Origin: CAVQSS01 sp963746605
GTDB taxonomy: Bacteria; Desulfobacterota; RBG-13-43-22
Direction of reading: 5' to 3'
NCBI GenBank assembly: GCA_963746605.1
Contig: CAVVCH010000042.1
Coordinates: 31,376 to 95,375, forward strand
Length of the DNA: 64,000 nt
The notes under the pieces are model-generated. The model saw nothing but the letters and a program-made list of their open reading frames with translations. It was not told where the DNA came from and searched no databases. The translations under genes and the position numbers were made by a program. Below, one piece after another: positions 60,729 to 64,000 of this stretch (position 1 is its first letter; each line of letters opens with the position of its first letter).

Positions 60729-61694
60729 GTGGATCTTTCCATCGTAATCCCTTTCTACAACGAACTTAAAAACATCCCATTTCTCCTGGATGAGATTTTT
60801 CAGGCCCTCCGGCCAACGAACTGGACCTACGAAGTAGTGGCCATCGATGATGGAAGCCGGGATGGGACCTATGAACTCTTAAAAAAGGAACTCATCCGAT
60901 TCGACCATTTTCGGCTGATTCGGTTTCGAAAAAACTTCGGGCAGACAGCGGCCATGGCTGCCGGATTTGATTCCGCGGAAGGTGAGGTAATTGTCACCCT
61001 GGACGGGGATCTGCAGAACGACCCGGCCGATATCCCTCGGCTGATGGAGAAAATGGGTGAGGGCTACGACATTGTCAGCGGCTGGCGGGAAAAAAGAAAG
61101 GATCCCTTTATTACCAGACGCCTGCCATCCCATTTGGCCAACAAAATGATCTCCTGGGTAACCGGGGTAAAACTCCATGATTACGGATGCACCCTGAAGG
61201 CTTTTCGGCGGGAGGTGGCTAAGAATATTCGCCTTTATGGGGAAATGCATCGGTTCATTCCGGCCATCGCCAGTTGGATGGGCGTCAGTATCGCGGAAAT
61301 TCCGGTCAACCACCGCCCCCGAAAATTTGGACGCTCCAAGTACGGCCTTTCCCGTACCATACGGGTAATTCTGGACCTGATCACCGTAAAATTCTTGCTG
61401 ACCTATTCTACCCGTCCTATCCATGTCTTCGGTCTATGGGGAATCATTTCCGGTTTTTTCGGATTCGCCCTGGCAGGTTATTTATCGTTTCAGCGGCTTT
61501 TCATGGGAACGGCCCTATCCAACCGTCCCATTTTGCTTCTGGCTATTCTATTGATATTTATAGGAATACAATTCATCAGCATCGGCCTTCTCGGGGAGTT
61601 ACAGGTCCGTACCTATCATGAATCACAAAACAAACCCATCTATTTCATCAAAGAAATTTTTCAGAGTCAGGGGCTGCCGGGTTCCGGCCAATAA
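60729..61694 (+). CDS. GT2 polyprenyl-phosphate glycosyltransferase (GtrB/ArnC/DPM-like)
   Basis: 321 aa from a GTG. The GT-A domain (about 1-230) has VIPFYNELKNI, VAIDDGSRDGT and the DxD-type motif VTLDGDLQNDP. It is followed by two C-terminal membrane helices (about 235-258 and 268-292). Such enzymes load a sugar on undecaprenyl phosphate at the inner face, which GT-C enzymes such as the neighbouring one can use outside. AAAAGGACCGG precedes the start weakly. Confidence 0.92.
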   Translation: MDLSIVIPFYNELKNIPFLLDEIFQALRPTNWTYEVVAIDDGSRDGTYELLKKELIRFDHFRLIRFRKNFGQTAAMAAGFDSAEGEVIVTLDGDLQNDPADIPRLMEKMGEGYDIVSGWREKRKDPFITRRLPSHLANKMISWVTGVKLHDYGCTLKAFRREVAKNIRLYGEMHRFIPAIASWMGVSIAEIPVNHRPRKFGRSKYGLSRTIRVILDLITVKFLLTYSTRPIHVFGLWGIISGFFGFALAGYLSFQRLFMGTALSNRPILLLAILLIFIGIQFISIGLLGELQVRTYHESQNKPIYFIKEIFQSQGLPGSGQ

Positions 61695-61704
61695 CGGGCA
61701 CTGG

Positions 61705-62109
61705 ATGCTCTTGGCGGTGCTGCTGGTCCTTTTACTCCCGACCAGCCTGTATGCCGCACAAGCCCCGACCTTTCAATCCCTGCTGACCAAGGATCTCAAC
61801 AACCTCGCTCCCTCTCCGCGTTTTTCCTTGAATGACCGGATTTACCTGGTTACCATCTGGACCGGACTCAAAAATACCCATCAGTTCATGGTCCACTGGG
61901 TCCGGCCGGATCAAAAGATCCAGGAGACCACCCGCTTTACGTTTTCCGTTCCCGAGGGAACCACCAATTATCGGACCTGGGGCTGGCTGTCCTTCAAAAA
62001 GAAATTATGGAACCTCTCTTCCTCCGAAAGCAAGTTTCTCGGGAACTGGAAAGCCCGCCTTTTCCTGGACGACCGATTCCTGGCCGAATATCCTTTCGAA
62101 GTTTTCTGA
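61705..62109 (+). CDS. Exported hypothetical protein
   Basis: 134 aa from the ATG at 61705, chosen because it opens a signal peptide (MLLAVLLVLLLPTSLYAAQA) and follows the GT2 stop by 10 nt; an ATG at 61618 would overlap GT2 by 77 nt. The mature part has RFSLNDRIYLVTIWTGLK, HWVRPDQKIQETTRF and ARLFLDDRFLAEYPFEV, a small beta-sandwich pattern. Not recognised. Co-transcribed with the glycosyltransferase. Confidence 0.65.
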   Translation: MLLAVLLVLLLPTSLYAAQAPTFQSLLTKDLNNLAPSPRFSLNDRIYLVTIWTGLKNTHQFMVHWVRPDQKIQETTRFTFSVPEGTTNYRTWGWLSFKKKLWNLSSSESKFLGNWKARLFLDDRFLAEYPFEVF

Positions 62110-62147
62110 AGCGGTAACGGGCTCGATACCCGGGTGGGAGAGAAAGG

Positions 62148-63152
62148 CTATTCCTCGAGAAGAAAACGGTAGGTCTTCGGCTTTTCAAGTATTTTTTGCA
62201 TACCTTTGATAACGCACAGGTGTGGTTTGGGAGGAATGTGGACAGGCAGATTAAAACGATCTTTGATCCGCTCCGGCCAACCCCGCAGATGGGCGCCCCC
62301 TCCAACCAGGGTGATCCCGTTGGTGGAGATATCCGCTGCCAGTTCGGGGGTCAGGGACTCGAAGGCCGTATTGATGCCCTGGATTACTTTTTGAACAATG
62401 GGCTCCAGGATATCTCGTACCTCGGCGGTTCCCAGTGCCGTCCTGCGAGGAAGATGGTAATTCCGATTAAAGCCTTTAACCTCAAAAGAATAATCTTCGA
62501 TGACCGGGGCAATGGTTCCATGATCTATTTTGATGGCCTCGGCCGTAGTCAGTCCGATGCTAAATTGATTTCTGTGCTCAATTTCATGCTGGATGGTCTG
62601 GTCCATGCTGTTTCCTCCGGTTTTCAGAGAATTGCAGTGAACGATTCCGTTAATCGCCAGAGTGGTGATTTCCGTAGTCCCGCCGCCCAAGTCCACCAGC
62701 ATATTCCCGTCAGGGTTTTCTATGGGGATTTCAGCCCCGAGGGCTGCGGCTAAGGGTTCCCGGACCAGATAAATACGGGAAAAAGGATATAACTCCAACT
62801 GTTTCCGGTAGGCCCGGATCTCTACGTCCGTTGCTCCCCAGGGGAGGCAAAACAGAACATTCCGAACGATTCCCCTCCGCTTGGCTAAAATTCTTTTGAT
62901 CAGGGTCTGCAAAAAAATGCTGCAGACCTCAAAATCCGAAATGACCCCCTCCCTCAGGGGCTGTATGACTTGAATAGTGTTCGGGGTCAAGCCAAACATC
63001 CGTTTGGCTTCCCCACCAATGGCCAGGGGCTGACGATTCATACGCTTAAAGGCCACAAAAGTCGGCTCCTGGACATAGCTGTTCGACGACGGGATCCAAA
63101 CCACCGAATAGGTGGTGCCCAGGTCAATCGCTAAGTGTTGAAAGATAGGCAT
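62148..63152 (-). CDS. Divergent MreB/actin-like ATPase
   Basis: 334 aa from the ATG at 63152 (an upstream in-frame start at 63224 is unlikely). Actin-fold blocks: phosphate 1 LAIDLGTTYSVVW, connect/phosphate 2 MLVDLGGGTTEITTLA and adenosine motif GITLVGGGAHLRGWP. IVREPLAAALGAEIPI between them corresponds to the MreB interdomain region. The sequence is well diverged from canonical MreB (the opening YSVVW instead of NTLVY), and no mreC or mreD follows, so it may be an accessory paralogue. Confidence 0.8.
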   Translation of the reverse strand: MPIFQHLAIDLGTTYSVVWIPSSNSYVQEPTFVAFKRMNRQPLAIGGEAKRMFGLTPNTIQVIQPLREGVISDFEVCSIFLQTLIKRILAKRRGIVRNVLFCLPWGATDVEIRAYRKQLELYPFSRIYLVREPLAAALGAEIPIENPDGNMLVDLGGGTTEITTLAINGIVHCNSLKTGGNSMDQTIQHEIEHRNQFSIGLTTAEAIKIDHGTIAPVIEDYSFEVKGFNRNYHLPRRTALGTAEVRDILEPIVQKVIQGINTAFESLTPELAADISTNGITLVGGGAHLRGWPERIKDRFNLPVHIPPKPHLCVIKGMQKILEKPKTYRFLLEE

Positions 63153-63206
63153 AGGGTGTAATGATCGGTACAAAAGAATGGAGGCTGCTGGACCCGGATG
63201 AACCCC

Positions 63207-63242
63207 AAAAAACCATCCCGCCATAGGGGCGGGACGGATGGT
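63207..63242 (-). terminator. Terminator of the leftward dnaJ gene
   Basis: On the minus strand, TCCCGCC and GGCGGGA (plus outer CCA/TGG) form a stem with a 5-nt loop, followed by six T (63212-63207). It lies about 50 nt after the dnaJ stop. Confidence 0.7.
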
Positions 63243-63292
63243 CTTTCTCCAGAATGATCCTTGTCCGTTAACCAGAATCCGTTATCGAACGT

Positions 63293-63433
63293 TTAGAGGC
63301 CTTCTTTAGCCAGATTTTCAATGATTTTTCGCTGCTGATCGGTCAGTTTTTGAGGAACTTCCAGCATAATTTTGACTATCTGGTCCCCCTGGGCTTTATC
63401 GCCGAAAGGGGGAAGCCCATATCCTTTAAGCCT
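63293..63433 (-). CDS. dnaJ: DnaJ C-terminal end, 5' truncated at a sequence junction
   Basis: 46 codons read RLKGYGLPPFGDKAQGDQIV, KIMLEVPQKLTDQQRKI and IENLAKEGL to TAA (63295-63293). This is the classic C-terminal domain II end of DnaJ/CbpA co-chaperones (RLKGKGxPxxxxxGRGDxxVxVxVEVPxxLTxxQRxLLEEL). Immediately upstream (63434 onward) the frame meets a TGA and unrelated GC-rich sequence, so the rest of dnaJ is missing. Its own terminator is intact. Confidence 0.85.
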   Translation of the reverse strand, partial: RLKGYGLPPFGDKAQGDQIVKIMLEVPQKLTDQQRKIIENLAKEGL

Positions 63434-63444
63434 TCAGGGGAACT

Positions 63445-64000
63445 TCACCGGCGCCTACTGCTCCTGCCACGGCGGCAACCCGCCGTCCGGCGACTGACGC
63501 CGGGCGGCAGCTCAGGCGGCGGCGGTCGCGCCGTGAAGACGCCGTCCACGACCAGCGTGCGGCCGGTCACGAAGCTGCCCTCGTCGCTCGCCAGGAAGGC
63601 GACCGCCGCGGCGAGCTCGTCGGGCCGCCCATAGCGCCTCAGGGGGTAGGCTCGAGCCCGCGCGGCCAGGCCCTCGGTGTAGGCTGCAGGGTCGTCGGCC
63701 TCAGCGATCTGCCTCGCCATCATTGGCGTATCAAAGGTAGCGGGAGACACGCTGGTGATTCGGATACCATCGGGACCGTGGTCAATCGCGAGCGCACGGG
63801 TGAGCATGACCACGCCCCCCTTTGCCGCCGAGTACACAGCCGCGCCGGGCTCGCCGTGGATGCCAGAGTCGCTCGCGATATTGACGATGACGCCGCTGCC
63901 TCGTGGCACCATGTGCCGCAGTGCCTCACGGCACATGAAGTACGTGCCCTTGAGACAGATGTCCATGCACCAGTCCCAATCGGCCTCGCTCGTGACGAGG
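63445..64000 (-). CDS. Short-chain dehydrogenase/reductase, 5' end beyond the window
   Basis: Partial SDR. Visible: ICLKGTYFMCREALRHMVP, GSGVIVNIASDSG (catalytic Ser region), the YSAAK motif (Y-x3-K) and RITSVSPATFDTPM. The C-terminal block has GRPDELAAAVAFLASDEGS-FVTGRTLVVDG. The Rossmann GxxxGxG start lies beyond base 64000. Base composition is far more GC-rich than the preceding 63 kb, with third positions almost all G or C. The last 25 residues are low-complexity and probably lie beyond the natural end of the domain. Confidence 0.85.
   Translation of the reverse strand, partial: LVTSEADWDWCMDICLKGTYFMCREALRHMVPRGSGVIVNIASDSGIHGEPGAAVYSAAKGGVVMLTRALAIDHGPDGIRITSVSPATFDTPMMARQIAEADDPAAYTEGLAARARAYPLRRYGRPDELAAAVAFLASDEGSFVTGRTLVVDGVFTARPPPPELPPGVSRRTAGCRRGRSSRRR

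Overview
The window looks like a chromosomal segment of an anaerobic or microaerophilic bacterium, most plausibly Desulfobacterota (the former Deltaproteobacteria). Three things suggest this: the gene order xerD - DHH/CBS/CCA nucleotidyltransferase - M50 peptidase - trpS - scpA - scpB - rluB, the anaerobic redox genes (aldehyde ferredoxin oxidoreductase, rubrerythrin, acyl-CoA dehydrogenase, acyl-CoA carboxyltransferase), and a probable selenoprotein. Taxonomy is inferred from gene content only. Many genes carry single-base indels, several in homopolymers and one in trpS. Part of the breakage is therefore probably assembly or read error, and part is real decay.

Layout. 0.1-7.8 kb: housekeeping cluster (recombination, tRNA 3' end maturation, tRNA charging, chromosome condensation, rRNA modification). 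8.0-11.96 kb: a tRNA-Val(CAC) gene followed by a decayed 3.8 kb island (broken antitoxin-like gene, IstB scrap, SLOG-family remnant, large hybrid histidine kinase). The island is closed by an imperfect 37-bp copy of the tRNA 3' end. 12-17.2 kb: a radical SAM gene, then a sulfur-linked run of a YeiH-type exporter, a periplasmic rhodanese whose catalytic cysteine codon is UGA followed by a SECIS-like hairpin, a truncated membrane anchor, a MauE/DoxX protein and a Tat-exported metallo-beta-lactamase-fold hydrolase. 17.2-20.8 kb: a graveyard with traces of a tandem duplication of a [metallo-hydrolase + beta-lactamase-like] pair around a histidine kinase, a four-helix-bundle protein with 9-bp repeat arrays, and a broken AcfC-like binding protein.

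20.8-32 kb: metallophosphoesterase, SRPBCC protein, rubrerythrin, aldehyde ferredoxin oxidoreductase (AOR), a TusA-like protein with a sigma-54-type promoter, a divergent sigma-54 activator, acyl-CoA dehydrogenase, acyl-CoA carboxyltransferase and the severed C-terminus of a second AOR. 32.4-38 kb: a MalT/BTAD-type regulator with several frameshifts, a lipoprotein, a secreted GPAGPAG-containing protein and small hypothetical genes.

38-62 kb: a surface-glycan or modified-polymer region. It holds an epimerase, a GT4 glycosyltransferase, three methyltransferases, a GlpD-like flavoprotein, a B12/radical SAM enzyme, a hexapeptide acyltransferase, an SGNH hydrolase - SxtJ/DUF5989 - carbamoyltransferase operon, asparagine synthase, membrane glycosyltransferases (one with two discoidin-like domains) and a GT2. 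62-64 kb: a divergent MreB-like gene and the last 46 codons of dnaJ with its terminator. At about 63,434 the sequence changes abruptly to very GC-rich DNA encoding a short-chain dehydrogenase, which is probably a chimeric join or a recombination boundary.

The most interesting single item is the probable selenocysteine rhodanese at 14,910-15,407. A conventional caller would truncate it at 15,272.
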